Assembly (NCBI RefSeq): GCF_004348895.1
Contig: NZ_RRZK01000011.1
Location: 1-64,000, forward strand
Direction: 5' to 3'
DNA: 64,000 bases
DNA from: Pseudomonas vancouverensis
Lineage (GTDB): Bacteria; Pseudomonadota; Gammaproteobacteria; Pseudomonadales; Pseudomonadaceae
Positions 1-8,220 of the stretch are shown piece by piece. Below the pieces are notes generated by a model. The model worked only from the letters and a program-made list of their open reading frames with translations. It was not told the DNA's origin and ran no database searches. The first letter of the stretch is position 1. Each line of letters starts with the position of its first letter. The position numbers were made by a program, and so were the translations under genes.

Positions 1-18
1 GCTCCTGCGGCCTTTTTT
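1..18 (+). terminator. right arm of a truncated terminator-like hairpin
   Basis: The window opens with GCTCCTGCGGCC followed by six T. This looks like the 3' arm and T-tract of an intrinsic terminator for a gene to the left. The other arm lies outside the window, so pairing cannot be checked. Confidence 0.3.
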
Positions 19-2204
19 CATGCCTTGATTACATAGCCATAGGCCCGTGTACGGCCGTTTTCTTCCTGCTTCAGGTAAACCCCTTGCAGCTCCGGCGTGA
101 AGCCCGGCAGGGAGTTGATGCCTTCTTCCAGCGCGAGGAAGTACTTGAGCACCGCGCCGCCCCAGATTTCCCCCGGCACCACGCAGAGCACACCCGGTGG
201 ATAAGGCAGTGCACCTTCGGCAGCGATGCGGCCGTCGGCCTCGGCCAGCGGTATCAGTTCGACGTTGCCACGGATGTATTCGATCTGCGCCTGTTGCGGG
301 TTCATTGCCTTGGTCGGGAAGTGTTCCTTGCGGAACATCTCTTTCTGCAGTTGCTGCACGTTGTGGGTGCGGTAGAGGTCGTGCATTTCCTGGCAGAGCT
401 GGCGGATGGTGTAGTTGCGATAGCGCGCCTCGTTGTTGGCGTAGATCGTCGGCAGCACGCGACTCATCGGCGCATCGTCACTGATGAAGCGCTCGAAGCG
501 GGCAATCTGCGCCGCCAGGTGAGTCATCTTCGCCCAGTCTTCGGCCGGGGTGAGCAGGAACAGGATCGAGTTGAGGTCGCATTTCTCCGGCACGATGCCG
601 TTCTCGCGCAGGAAGTTGGCGAGAATCCCGGCATGGATACCGAAGTCGGTGTAGCTGCCATCGATCGGGTCGATCCCCGGCGTGGTGAACAGCAGCTTGC
701 ACGGGTCGATGAAATATTGCTTCTCGGCATATCCGCCGAAGGCGTGCCAGCGATCCTTCGGATGGAATTCGAAGAAGCGGATGTCGTTGGCGATTTCTTC
801 GGTCGGGTAGTCTTCCCAGGCACGGCCTTCAATGGTTCTCGGCACGAACGGCCGCACCAGGGTGCAGGCTTCGAGGATCAGCTTGCGCGCCTCGATGCCG
901 AACTTCACGCAGTCTTCCCACAGGCGCAGGCCACTGCGGCCGGAATGAATCCGCGCGTTGACGTCCAGCGAAGCAAACAGCGGGTAGAACGGACTGGTGG
1001 AAGCCTGGGCCATGAACGCGTTGTTCAGGCGATGGTGGTTGCAGTAACGGGCCTGGCCCTTGATGTGGCGGTCCTTCTTGTGCACCTGGGACGCCTGGGA
1101 GAAACCGGCCTGCTGCTTGTGCACCGATTGGGTGACGAAGATGCCCGGATCGTTTTCATCGAGTTCCAGCAACAGCGGCGAGCAGTCCTTCATCATCGGA
1201 ATGAACTGCTCATAACCGACCCACGCCGAGTCGAACAGGATGTAGTCGCAGAGCTTGCCGATGCGGTCGACCACTTGCCGGGCGTTGTACACGGTGCCGT
1301 CGTAGGTGCCCAACTGGATGATCGCCAGGCGGAATGGCCGGGCTTCCTGCGCCTTGTCCGGCGCCACTTCGGCAATCAGTTCGCGCAGGTACTCTTCTTC
1401 GAAACAGTGGGAATCGATACCGCCGATGAAACCGTAGGGGTTGCGTGCGGTTTCCAGGTAGACCGGCGTCGCGCCGGCTTGCAGCAACGCGCCCTGGTGG
1501 TTGGACTTGTGGTTGTTGCGGTCGAACAGCACCAGGTCGCCGGGGGTGAGCAGGGCGTTGGTCACCACCTTGTTCGAGGCCGAGGTGCCGTTGAGCACGA
1601 AGTAGGTCTTGTCGGCGTTGAACACCTTGGCCGCGTGTTTTTGCGCCAACAGTGCCGGGCCTTCGTGAATCAGCAAGTCACCGAGTTTGACGTCGGCGTT
1701 GCACATGTCGGCGCGAAACAGCGTCTCGCCGAAGAAGTCGAAAAACTGCCGGCCCGCCGGGTGTTTGCGGAAGAACTGGCCGCCCTGGTGACCGGGGCAG
1801 GCGAAGGTGGCGTTGGCCGATTCGGTGTATTTTCGCAGGGAGTCGAAGAAGGGTGGCAGCAGCGATGCTTCATAAGCCCGGGCTGCGGTTTCCAGCTGGT
1901 TGCCGTGGTATTCGACGTTGGTCCGCGCCAGATCGAAAATCCCGTTCACTTGCAGCAGGACGTCAGTCAGGTGTTTGTAGACTTCCCGTGGATGGGTGTC
2001 GGAATCCGGGGAGGCCACGAGGAAAATCGGAATGTCGAAACCGGTGCGTTGAATGGCATCGAGGGCACCAGCCATTACATCGTTGACCGACACCACCGCC
2101 ACGGCGACGTTGGTGAAGTCGGTATTGTTGAGCGCTACCACCTCCCGAGCATTCTTGAAGGTTGCAGTGGTGCCTTCGCTGGCAGCTATTTTCAAGGGTT
2201 TCAT
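18..2204 (-). CDS. speC: ornithine decarboxylase, SpeC/SpeF type
   Basis: This 728-residue protein is a PLP-dependent fold-I Orn/Lys/Arg decarboxylase that turns ornithine into putrescine in the cytoplasm. An N-terminal wing domain (about 1-105) precedes the aminotransferase-like core. The core has ACPGHQGG near 135 and the PLP lysine in SVHKQQAGFSQ at about Lys363. The C-terminal domain includes CDLNSILFLLTPAED and ALPYPPGVLCVVPGE. Length and motifs match enterobacterial SpeC/SpeF (about 710-730 residues) much better than the AdiA or LdcA groups. The start is supported by GGAG eight bases upstream of ATG. The gene stands alone, with a 449-base leader that holds a short hydrophobic ORF and a stem-loop. 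Ornithine specificity is inferred from family resemblance. Confidence 0.92.
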   Translation of the reverse strand: MKPLKIAASEGTTATFKNAREVVALNNTDFTNVAVAVVSVNDVMAGALDAIQRTGFDIPIFLVASPDSDTHPREVYKHLTDVLLQVNGIFDLARTNVEYHGNQLETAARAYEASLLPPFFDSLRKYTESANATFACPGHQGGQFFRKHPAGRQFFDFFGETLFRADMCNADVKLGDLLIHEGPALLAQKHAAKVFNADKTYFVLNGTSASNKVVTNALLTPGDLVLFDRNNHKSNHQGALLQAGATPVYLETARNPYGFIGGIDSHCFEEEYLRELIAEVAPDKAQEARPFRLAIIQLGTYDGTVYNARQVVDRIGKLCDYILFDSAWVGYEQFIPMMKDCSPLLLELDENDPGIFVTQSVHKQQAGFSQASQVHKKDRHIKGQARYCNHHRLNNAFMAQASTSPFYPLFASLDVNARIHSGRSGLRLWEDCVKFGIEARKLILEACTLVRPFVPRTIEGRAWEDYPTEEIANDIRFFEFHPKDRWHAFGGYAEKQYFIDPCKLLFTTPGIDPIDGSYTDFGIHAGILANFLRENGIVPEKCDLNSILFLLTPAEDWAKMTHLAAQIARFERFISDDAPMSRVLPTIYANNEARYRNYTIRQLCQEMHDLYRTHNVQQLQKEMFRKEHFPTKAMNPQQAQIEYIRGNVELIPLAEADGRIAAEGALPYPPGVLCVVPGEIWGGAVLKYFLALEEGINSLPGFTPELQGVYLKQEENGRTRAYGYVIKA

Positions 2205-2328
2205 CGTGGTGTCTCCAGGCGGGCATTCATTTGTCCGCAGCGTTTTTCAGAGATCGATCGCCGAGGGAGCCTTCCCGTTACCCTGATCGGAAATCGTGTC
2301 ACCACTGGTTATAGAGCATTTTTTCGAT

Positions 2329-2369
2329 CTGTCAGGCTTTTCCCGGGCTGTTTAAGGAAAGGCTGACAG
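2329..2369 (-). promoter_or_regulatory. stem-loop in the ornithine decarboxylase leader
   Basis: An imperfect inverted repeat pairs CTGTCAGGCTTTTCC (2329-2343) with GGAAAGGCTGACAG (2356-2369) across a 12-base loop. It lies between a candidate 22-codon ORF and the speC start. No T-tract follows it on the minus strand, so it does not look like an intrinsic terminator. It could be a leader RNA structure or a protein site. The rest of 2205-2653 shows no other gene I can support. Confidence 0.4.
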
Positions 2370-2404
2370 ACGTCAACAAAAAGGGCTGTAACGACGCATT
2401 TGTA

Positions 2405-2473
2405 TCAGCTGTGGACCAGCGCTATCGCGAAAGAAACGACGATCATGCAGGCGAAAGCAAAGTTGAGGTTCAT
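2405..2473 (-). CDS. candidate 22-residue hydrophobic small protein or leader peptide
   Basis: A short ORF reads MNLNFAFACMIVVSFAIALV and then HS and stop. It is almost entirely hydrophobic and could form one membrane helix. It sits about 200 bases upstream of the ornithine decarboxylase gene on the same strand. The ribosome site is weak (TGGA about six bases before ATG). Enterobacterial speF is controlled by an upstream short ORF, but this peptide has no resemblance to SpeFL that I can see. It may be a chance ORF, an independent small membrane protein, or a regulatory leader. Confidence 0.3.
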   Translation of the reverse strand: MNLNFAFACMIVVSFAIALVHS

Positions 2474-2653
2474 GAGGTGTCCATCCGAAACATGAGTGAT
2501 GGCGCGATTCTGAACAGGTCCCCTGCAAATAAAAAATTCGATGTAATGATGTGAAAGATCGAAAGAAATGATACTTCGCTGGTCGTTGTGTTTAACCGGG
2601 GCTTTGGCTAATCTGGTTTAAACACGCAATTTCATGCACAAACGAGCAAAAAC

Positions 2654-3442
2654 ATGCACGACCAACATTCCGCCGCCGAACTGCCCCACCTGCGTCGGCA
2701 AAAAATCCTCTTGATACTCGAGCGTGACGGCAAGGTCATGGCCTCGGAGTTGAGCCAGCACTTCGCGGTATCCGAAGACACCATTCGCCGCGATCTGGCG
2801 GAACTGGCGAGCGCCGGCCTGGTGCAACGGGTGCATGGCGGTGCGCTGCCACGACCGAAAGACACCGGCAAGGATTACTTCACCCGCATCAGCGAAACCG
2901 ATGAAGTGAAGATGCAACTGGCGCAACTCGCCGCGCAGCGGGTGCAGGACGGGCAGATCGTGGTGTTCGACTCCGGTACCACGACTTTGCAGATCGCGCG
3001 CTCGTTGCCGGTGGACATCGCCATCACCGCGATCACTGCATCGCCCATGACCGCGATCACGCTGTCCGAATACAAGGGCATCAAGGTGATCCTGGCCGGC
3101 GGGCAACTGAACCCGGCGACGATGTCCGCCAGCGGCCATGAAACCTTGCGTTTGTTGGCCGGTATCAAGGCCGATCTGCTGTTCACCGGGGTTTGCGCGA
3201 TTCACCCGCAGGTGGGCTTGAGCTCACTGCATTTCGAGGAAGTGCCGGTGAAGCAGGCGATGCTCGATTGCGCCTCCCATGTGATTGCAGTGACCACGGC
3301 GGACAAGCTCGGAGCGGTGGAGCCTTTTGTGGTGGCGCCTTGCAACCGGGTGCACACCTTGATCACCGAGCAGCATGTGGCCTCCGGCAATGTCGAGGAT
3401 TACCGCGCCTTGGGGGTCGAGGTGGTGCAGTGGGTGGGTTGA
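2654..3442 (+). CDS. DeoR/GlpR-family transcriptional regulator
   Basis: The 262-residue protein has the DeoR layout. An N-terminal winged helix-turn-helix (about 14-70) contains RRQKILLILERDGKV and FAVSEDTIRRDLAELASAGL and ends in the typical RVHGGAL. A C-terminal sugar-phosphate-sensing domain follows, with FDSGTTTLQIARSLP near 100. Such proteins usually repress sugar, polyol or nucleoside catabolism genes and respond to a phosphorylated sugar. No sugar operon is adjacent: the upstream neighbour is the divergent ornithine decarboxylase gene, and the downstream sensor kinase is convergent with a 3-base gap. Its target is therefore unknown. The ATG has only a weak ribosome site. Confidence 0.9.
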   Translation: MHDQHSAAELPHLRRQKILLILERDGKVMASELSQHFAVSEDTIRRDLAELASAGLVQRVHGGALPRPKDTGKDYFTRISETDEVKMQLAQLAAQRVQDGQIVVFDSGTTTLQIARSLPVDIAITAITASPMTAITLSEYKGIKVILAGGQLNPATMSASGHETLRLLAGIKADLLFTGVCAIHPQVGLSSLHFEEVPVKQAMLDCASHVIAVTTADKLGAVEPFVVAPCNRVHTLITEQHVASGNVEDYRALGVEVVQWVG

Positions 3443-3445
3443 GTT

Positions 3446-4756
3446 TTACCGCGGCAATCTGAGCTCGGCACACAAGCCGCCGCCTTCGCGATTGCTCAGG
3501 GTCAACGCGCCACCGAGGGCCACCGCCAGTTGCTGGGCAATCGCCAGGCCCAAACCTGTGCCGCCGGTGCTGCGGTTGCGCGAGTTTTCCACGCGATAGA
3601 ACGGCTCCATGACCTGCTTGAGCAGGTCGTCGGCGATGCCCGGGCCACGGTCCATGACGGTGATGGACAGGCTGCCATCCACCCGGGTTTCTACCCACAG
3701 CTCGGCTGCGCCGGCAAATTTCAGGGCGTTGTCCGTCAGATTCACCAGCACCCGGCGCAAGGCGTGGGGACGGGTGTCGATGACGGCGGCGCTCTTGCCG
3801 ATCAACTGCACGTCCTTGCCCATGTCCTGATAATCGAACACCAGGCTGTCGAGGAACGAGTCGAGGTCGGTGCGCCGGCTTTCCTCGGTGGAACCGTGCA
3901 CGCTGCGGGCATAGGCCACGCCTTCGCGCACCAGGTGTTCCATTTCGCCGAGGTCGTTCCAGAGTTTGTCTTTCTCGCTGGAGTCGTCCATGAATTCGGC
4001 CCGCAGTTTCATGCGGGTGATCGGCGTTTGCAGGTCATGGGAAATCGCCGCCAGCAGTTGCATGCGTTCCTTGAGATACGCGGCGATACGCGCCTGCATC
4101 GAATTAAAGGCCTTGGCGGCGTGGGCGACTTCAGTCGGGCCCTTTTCATCGAGGGGCACCGGATGAGCGTTGGGGTCGAGGTTGTCGACCGCTTCCGAGA
4201 GGCGGGTGAGGGGACGGATGGCGATGCGCACGGCCAGCCAGGTGCAGGCGATCATCAGGCCCAGTTGCCCGAGCAGGACGATCGGCAGCCAGGGCGACAG
4301 TGGCACCATCGAGGGGCGTACGTCGATGGTCAGCGGACTGCCATCGGCGAGCTTTAGGTGCACCTGGAAGTGTTTGTTCGGCCCCGGAATGTCGGTGAAG
4401 GTCATCGGATAGTCATGCCCGATTGCGTCCTTGATCGAGGCAATGGCGATGGGCGCGTTGGGCAACGAGGTGTCCATGGGCGTGCCGGGCGAGCCTTCAT
4501 TGAGCAGGTAGCTGTAGTTGTGCCGTTCCAGTTGTTGCAGCCAGCTGGCCCGTTCCTCGGCGGGCAGGCGGTCGAGGATGGCGATGGAGGTTGAGACGTC
4601 GGTCTCGAGGTTGCCGAGCATGGTGTTTTTCGAGGTTTCGTAGCGCTCGTAGTACTGCGCGCCGAAGGACAGGGCCTGGGCAAGAATCAGCCCGATCAGG
4701 AAGATCAGCGACAGCCGTGAGGCCAGGGTGCGTGGCCAGCGCAAGGTCCAGCTCAT
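3446..4756 (-). CDS. sensor histidine kinase, EnvZ/RstB-like
   Basis: The 436-residue protein is an inner-membrane sensor kinase. Transmembrane helices lie at about 14-33 and 157-178 and bracket a periplasmic sensor region of about 120 residues. A HAMP linker follows, then a HisKA domain with AAISHDLQTPITRMKLR (phospho-acceptor about His240). The ATPase domain has NLTDNALKFAG (N box), DRGPGIADD (G1) and GGTGLGLAIAQQL (G2). Its start overlaps the end of the upstream response regulator by four bases, so the two are translationally coupled and surely a pair. The signal is unknown, because the periplasmic part has no domain I recognise. Confidence 0.94.
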   Translation of the reverse strand: MSWTLRWPRTLASRLSLIFLIGLILAQALSFGAQYYERYETSKNTMLGNLETDVSTSIAILDRLPAEERASWLQQLERHNYSYLLNEGSPGTPMDTSLPNAPIAIASIKDAIGHDYPMTFTDIPGPNKHFQVHLKLADGSPLTIDVRPSMVPLSPWLPIVLLGQLGLMIACTWLAVRIAIRPLTRLSEAVDNLDPNAHPVPLDEKGPTEVAHAAKAFNSMQARIAAYLKERMQLLAAISHDLQTPITRMKLRAEFMDDSSEKDKLWNDLGEMEHLVREGVAYARSVHGSTEESRRTDLDSFLDSLVFDYQDMGKDVQLIGKSAAVIDTRPHALRRVLVNLTDNALKFAGAAELWVETRVDGSLSITVMDRGPGIADDLLKQVMEPFYRVENSRNRSTGGTGLGLAIAQQLAVALGGALTLSNREGGGLCAELRLPR

Positions 4757-5493
4757 ACCGAATCACCGAGGATTTCCACCGGCAGGGAAAACACGTAGCC
4801 CTCGCTACGCACGGTCTTGATGTAGGCCGGCTCGCGGGCATCGTCGAGCAGGCGCTGGCGCAGGCGGCTGACCAGCAGGTCGATGGAACGGTCGAACAGG
4901 TCGGCATCGCGGCCCTGGGTCAGGTTGAGCAGTTGATCGCGGTTGAGCACCCGCTGCGGATGATCGAGGAACACCCGCAACAAGCGATATTCCGCGCCGC
5001 TCAGGGCGACCATGGTGCCGTCGGTGTCGAGCAGGTGGCGGGCCGAGGTGTCCAGGCGCCAGCGACCGAAGGCCAGCAACCGACCGCTTTCGGTCACCAC
5101 CAGGTTGGGCGGCAGCATGCGCGTGCGCCGCAGCACCGCGTTAATGCGTGCGAGCAGCTCGCGGGCAGCGAAGGGTTTGACCAGGTAATCGTCGGCGCCC
5201 ATTTCCAGGCCGATGATGCGGTCAGTTTCATCGTTGCGCGCGGTGAGCATCAGCACAGGCGTGGCCTTGTGCTTGCCGGCGCGCAATTCACGGCACAGCA
5301 GCAGGCCATCGTCCCCGGGCATCATGATGTCCAGCACTATCAAGTCCACCGGCGTGGTTTCGAGGAACGCACGCATCTGCCGGCCATCGGCGACGACCGT
5401 GGTGCGCAGGCCGTTCTTCTTCAGGTAATTGCCTACCAGTTCGCGGATCTCGCGGTCATCGTCAACGATGAGAATGTGATCGACATGCTCCAT
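4753..5493 (-). CDS. OmpR-family response regulator
   Basis: The 246-residue protein has a receiver domain (about 1-120) with acidic pocket VDDD, phospho-acceptor Asp55 in LIVLDIMMPGDDG and the conserved Lys in DDYLVKPFAAREL. A winged-helix DNA-binding domain (about 140-240) ends in the RSEGYVF motif. I chose the ATG at 5493 (MEHVDHILIVDDD), which has AGAGG upstream. A start ten codons earlier is possible but lacks support. It is co-transcribed with the overlapping kinase gene. Direct repeats TGTATY-N4-TGTATC lie 70-155 bases upstream of this start and are good candidates for its own binding sites. Confidence 0.94.
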   Translation of the reverse strand: MEHVDHILIVDDDREIRELVGNYLKKNGLRTTVVADGRQMRAFLETTPVDLIVLDIMMPGDDGLLLCRELRAGKHKATPVLMLTARNDETDRIIGLEMGADDYLVKPFAARELLARINAVLRRTRMLPPNLVVTESGRLLAFGRWRLDTSARHLLDTDGTMVALSGAEYRLLRVFLDHPQRVLNRDQLLNLTQGRDADLFDRSIDLLVSRLRQRLLDDAREPAYIKTVRSEGYVFSLPVEILGDSV

Positions 5494-5562
5494 GTGGCCA
5501 AGCCTCTGCAAGTGGGAATGCACACAGTCTATCGGGCCTTGTTCGGCTTGCCCGCTGCCCTT

Positions 5563-5578
5563 TGTATTGCACTGTATC
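5563..5578 (+). promoter_or_regulatory. candidate response-regulator operator 1
   Basis: TGTATT, four bases, then TGTATC form a direct repeat with 10-base periodicity, the arrangement bound by dimers of OmpR-family regulators. It lies just upstream of the response-regulator gene. The second TGTATC also pairs with GATACAG at 5592-5598 as an inverted repeat. Confidence 0.45.
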
Positions 5579-5630
5579 TAACCGGTCAACGGATACAGGG
5601 CGACGCAAAAACGTGGTTTTTCCGGAGGAT

Positions 5631-5646
5631 TGTATCGCTGTGTATC
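5631..5646 (+). promoter_or_regulatory. candidate response-regulator operator 2
   Basis: TGTATC, four bases (GCTG), then TGTATC: a perfect direct repeat of the same half-site and spacing as 5563-5578. It lies 68 bases further on, towards the divergent DUF2790 gene. A further GATAC follows at 5660. Two equal copies in one divergent intergenic region suggest control of both directions. Confidence 0.5.
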
Positions 5647-5784
5647 CCGGCCGGGTGTTGATACGCAGCGATTTACATCCGCCGATTTGCGACACATGCG
5701 CGATACCTCGCGGGCTTCAAATAGGTTCCATCGAGGCAAGCCCAGACGCCTCGCTCGAACCTTTCACACATTGAGGACCGTGCC

Positions 5785-6048
5785 ATGAACACCAAAGCCA
5801 TCTACGCCGCCTGCCTGTTTGCCGCGCTGAACATCTGCACCTTGTCGGCCCGCGCCGAAGCCGATGTGGCACACGAAACCTACACCTACGGCAGCCATCC
5901 GGACATCCGCAAAGTGGTGTCACTGAGCGAGGACGCCGAGCCTGCCTGCGGGGTCGTCAATGCCCGGCTGACCTACCTGGACTCCCAGGACCAATCCCAC
6001 GTCCTGGATTACCGCAAGTTTTCCGACAACTGCACTTCGCAAAACTGA
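5785..6048 (+). CDS. DUF2790 small exported protein
   Basis: An 87-residue protein has an N-terminal signal peptide (about 1-24, ending LSARA) and a short mature domain (HETYTYGSHPDIRKVVSLSE, then CGVVNARLTYLDSQG-like). This is the pattern of the Pseudomonas DUF2790 family, whose function is unknown. The mature part carries two cysteines (PACGVV and DNCTSQ), which could form a disulfide in the periplasm. It heads a plus-strand group with another small cysteine-bearing exported protein and a DipZ-like redox protein, and it is divergent from the two-component pair. Confidence 0.85.
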   Translation: MNTKAIYAACLFAALNICTLSARAEADVAHETYTYGSHPDIRKVVSLSEDAEPACGVVNARLTYLDSQDQSHVLDYRKFSDNCTSQN

Positions 6049-6087
6049 ATACACCCATCGCCTATCCCTTTGAACAGGAGTTTCACC

Positions 6088-6300
6088 ATGAACAACCTTA
6101 CCCGCTATCTGACCGCTTTCGCTTTTTCCGTCGCCGGTGTGGCGGCCCACGCCAATGCCTCTGTCGAACAAAGCGCCTGTGGCAGCAGCACCTGCTTTCA
6201 AATGACGCCGGTGGCCGAGAAGGGCGATCACGGCTTCCTTGCCGAGAACGGTTCCAGTCACACGCCGCAGGGCCAGTATCTGGACAACCAGACCGCGTGA
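6088..6300 (+). CDS. small secreted protein of unknown function
   Basis: This 70-residue protein starts at the ATG with AGGAG seven bases upstream. An upstream TTG in the same frame is less likely. A signal peptide (about 1-24, ending VAAHANA) precedes a polar mature part with a CGSSTC pair and an NGSSHTPQGQYLDNQTA tail. I recognise no family with certainty. It lies 39 bases after the DUF2790 gene and before the DipZ-like gene, so all three may act in the periplasm or envelope. Confidence 0.72.
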   Translation: MNNLTRYLTAFAFSVAGVAAHANASVEQSACGSSTCFQMTPVAEKGDHGFLAENGSSHTPQGQYLDNQTA

Positions 6301-6307
6301 ATATGCC

Positions 6308-6386
6308 CGCGATGGTCGTGATGACGGGGTTTTACCGACAGCCCGCGTTGTTCTTGCCTCCATCGCGAGCGTGCTCGCTCCTACAG
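6308..6386. repeat. decayed REP pair
   Basis: The right element CATCGCGAGCGTGCTCGCTC plus CTACAG is a standard P. fluorescens REP palindrome half. A shortened counterpart, CGCGATGGTCGTGATGACGG, lies to its left. It separates the small secreted protein gene from the DipZ-like gene. Confidence 0.55.
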
Positions 6387-6432
6387 AAATTTGTGTGAAC
6401 CGCCGCCCCTGTACTTTTCCAAGGTGATCCCC

Positions 6433-7653
6433 ATGTTTCTCATCGCTTTCCTGGGCGGCATATTGACCGTCCTCAGCCCGTGCATCCTGCCGGTCGTGCC
6501 TTTTCTGTTCGCCGGGGCCAACCGCTCGCGTGCCGCGATACTGCTTACCCTGACAGGCATGGTCCTGACCTTTGCCCTGGTCTCCAGCCTGGCAGTGGTC
6601 AGCAGTGCCTGGGTGATTCAGGCCAGCAACACCGGACGCCATGTGGCGCTGATCGTGATGGTGCTGTTCGCCCTGTCGCTGATTTCCGCCCAAGTCGGTG
6701 ACTGGCTGGCACGCCCGTTCGTGCTGCTGGGCAATCGGCTTGACCCCAACTCGCGAAAAAACTCCGGCGCCCTGGCGTCGATCATGATCGGTGTAGCCAC
6801 CGGCCTGTTGTGGGCGCCCTGTGCCGGACCGATCCTCGGCGTGATTCTCACCAGCGCCATGTTGCAAGGCGCCAACGCCGACACCAGTCTGTTGCTGGTT
6901 GCCTACGGCGCCGGCAGTGCCTTGTCCCTGGGTACGCTGATCTTCGCTGGTCGCGGTCTGGTCAATCGCCTGAAACCGTCGATACCGGTCACCGGCTGGT
7001 TACGCCGTGGCGCTGGCGTGGCGGTGCTGGCCAGTGCTGCTGCGATTGCCACCGGAGCCAGTGACGTGCTGTTGGCCAACACCTCTTCGCAAGGTGTCGG
7101 CCAGGTCGAGCAGGGCGTGCTGGAAAGCGTGCCGAAAGTAGTCGATTACCTGGTCAGCAAGGTCAGGGCAGACAACGCCGCAGACAACGCAAAGGGCGCC
7201 ATGCCTTCGCTGTCCGGTGCGGTGGAGTGGATCAACTCGCCGGCCCTGAGCAATGAATCGCTCAAGGGCAAGGTGGTGCTGGTGGACTTCTGGACCTTCG
7301 ACTGCATCAACTGCAAGCACACGCTGCCGTATGTGAAGGACTGGGCGAAGAAGTATGCGAAGGACGGCCTGGTGGTGATTGGCGTGCACACGCCCGAGTA
7401 CGGCTTTGAACGCATCCTCGACAACGTCAGGGCCAAGGTGAAGGAATACGGCATCACCTACCCGGTGGCGATCGATAACAACTACGCGATCTGGCGCAAC
7501 TTCGATAACCAGTACTGGCCGGCGCACTACCTGATCGATGCCAAGGGGCAGGTGCGCTACACCCACTTTGGCGAAGGCAGTTACGAGGCGCAGGAGCAGA
7601 TGATTCAACAACTGCTCAAGGAGGCCGGCACCCAGGCCCCCGCTGCAGGTTGA
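6433..7653 (+). CDS. DipZ-like cytochrome c biogenesis / thioredoxin-domain protein
   Basis: This 406-residue membrane protein has an N-terminal CcdA/DsbD-type transmembrane domain of about six helices (roughly 1-235; LSPCILPVVPFLFAG and WAPCAGPILGVILTS carry the paired cysteines). A periplasmic thioredoxin/TlpA-like domain follows (about 255-400) with active site TFDCINCKHTLPYV (Cys291 and Cys294). The architecture is that of DipZ, which passes electrons across the inner membrane to periplasmic thiols. I placed the start at MFLIAFLGG; the reading frame extends further upstream without support. It follows two small cysteine-containing exported proteins, which are possible clients. Confidence 0.9.
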   Translation: MFLIAFLGGILTVLSPCILPVVPFLFAGANRSRAAILLTLTGMVLTFALVSSLAVVSSAWVIQASNTGRHVALIVMVLFALSLISAQVGDWLARPFVLLGNRLDPNSRKNSGALASIMIGVATGLLWAPCAGPILGVILTSAMLQGANADTSLLLVAYGAGSALSLGTLIFAGRGLVNRLKPSIPVTGWLRRGAGVAVLASAAAIATGASDVLLANTSSQGVGQVEQGVLESVPKVVDYLVSKVRADNAADNAKGAMPSLSGAVEWINSPALSNESLKGKVVLVDFWTFDCINCKHTLPYVKDWAKKYAKDGLVVIGVHTPEYGFERILDNVRAKVKEYGITYPVAIDNNYAIWRNFDNQYWPAHYLIDAKGQVRYTHFGEGSYEAQEQMIQQLLKEAGTQAPAAG

Positions 7654-7671
7654 GTCCGCAGGATCAATGGC

Positions 7672-8139
7672 TCAGAGTTCACGGGACATGAGCCATTGCT
7701 CCTTGCCCCATGCCTGGAATCGCTCCAGCGCCGACCAGCCGCGCTGGGCGTAGTAATCGCTGCGGTCTTGGGTGTGCAGGTAGATCCGGCTGACACCGTT
7801 GTCCCGGGCCTTGGCGCAAATCCCCTCGATCAGTCGCTGTGCCAGGCCGGTACCGCGGGCCTGAGGTGTGACGAACACACAGGCAAGCCAGGGGCCGAGA
7901 TCGGGTCGATGAGCCAGATCTGCCCTGGCCAGCGCCGCACCACCGAGCAGCAAATCGTGATCGTGATCCAGGGCGATCAGGCATTTCCAGTCGTCATTGC
8001 GCTGGCCCTCGGAGAATTCCCGTTGCCAGTCGGCCAAGGGCTGCTGTGCGTATTCATAGTGAAACTGTCGGTGGATCCAGGCGGCGAAGGTGTCGCTGTG
8101 GTGCATGTGTTCGGTGAGCCAGTCCAGGCGAAGCGTCAT
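7672..8139 (-). CDS. GNAT-family N-acetyltransferase
   Basis: The 155-residue protein has the GNAT acetyl-CoA site VTPQARGTGLAQRLIEG near 95 and the C-terminal YYAQRGW segment that closes the fold. The substrate cannot be predicted. The start at MTLRLDWLTEH has GGAAAGGA upstream; the frame stays open further 5' without a better site. It is convergent with the DipZ-like gene. Confidence 0.87.
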   Translation of the reverse strand: MTLRLDWLTEHMHHSDTFAAWIHRQFHYEYAQQPLADWQREFSEGQRNDDWKCLIALDHDHDLLLGGAALARADLAHRPDLGPWLACVFVTPQARGTGLAQRLIEGICAKARDNGVSRIYLHTQDRSDYYAQRGWSALERFQAWGKEQWLMSREL

Positions 8140-8220
8140 GGGGTGAGTCCTTTCCGATAAATGTGAGCACCTGCGCGAGCGTAGCGGATTCAGCCGGTTC
8201 GGCAACCCGTGCAACACCTC

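Noticed and set aside
84..2366. Long plus-strand open frame opposite the ornithine decarboxylase gene
   Set aside because: It is the antisense shadow of a strongly recognised gene; no domain, and it lacks a ribosome site. The same applies to long frames opposite the AdiA-type (16605-18593), phuR (30612-33107) and OsmC-YcaO (52495-54681) genes.
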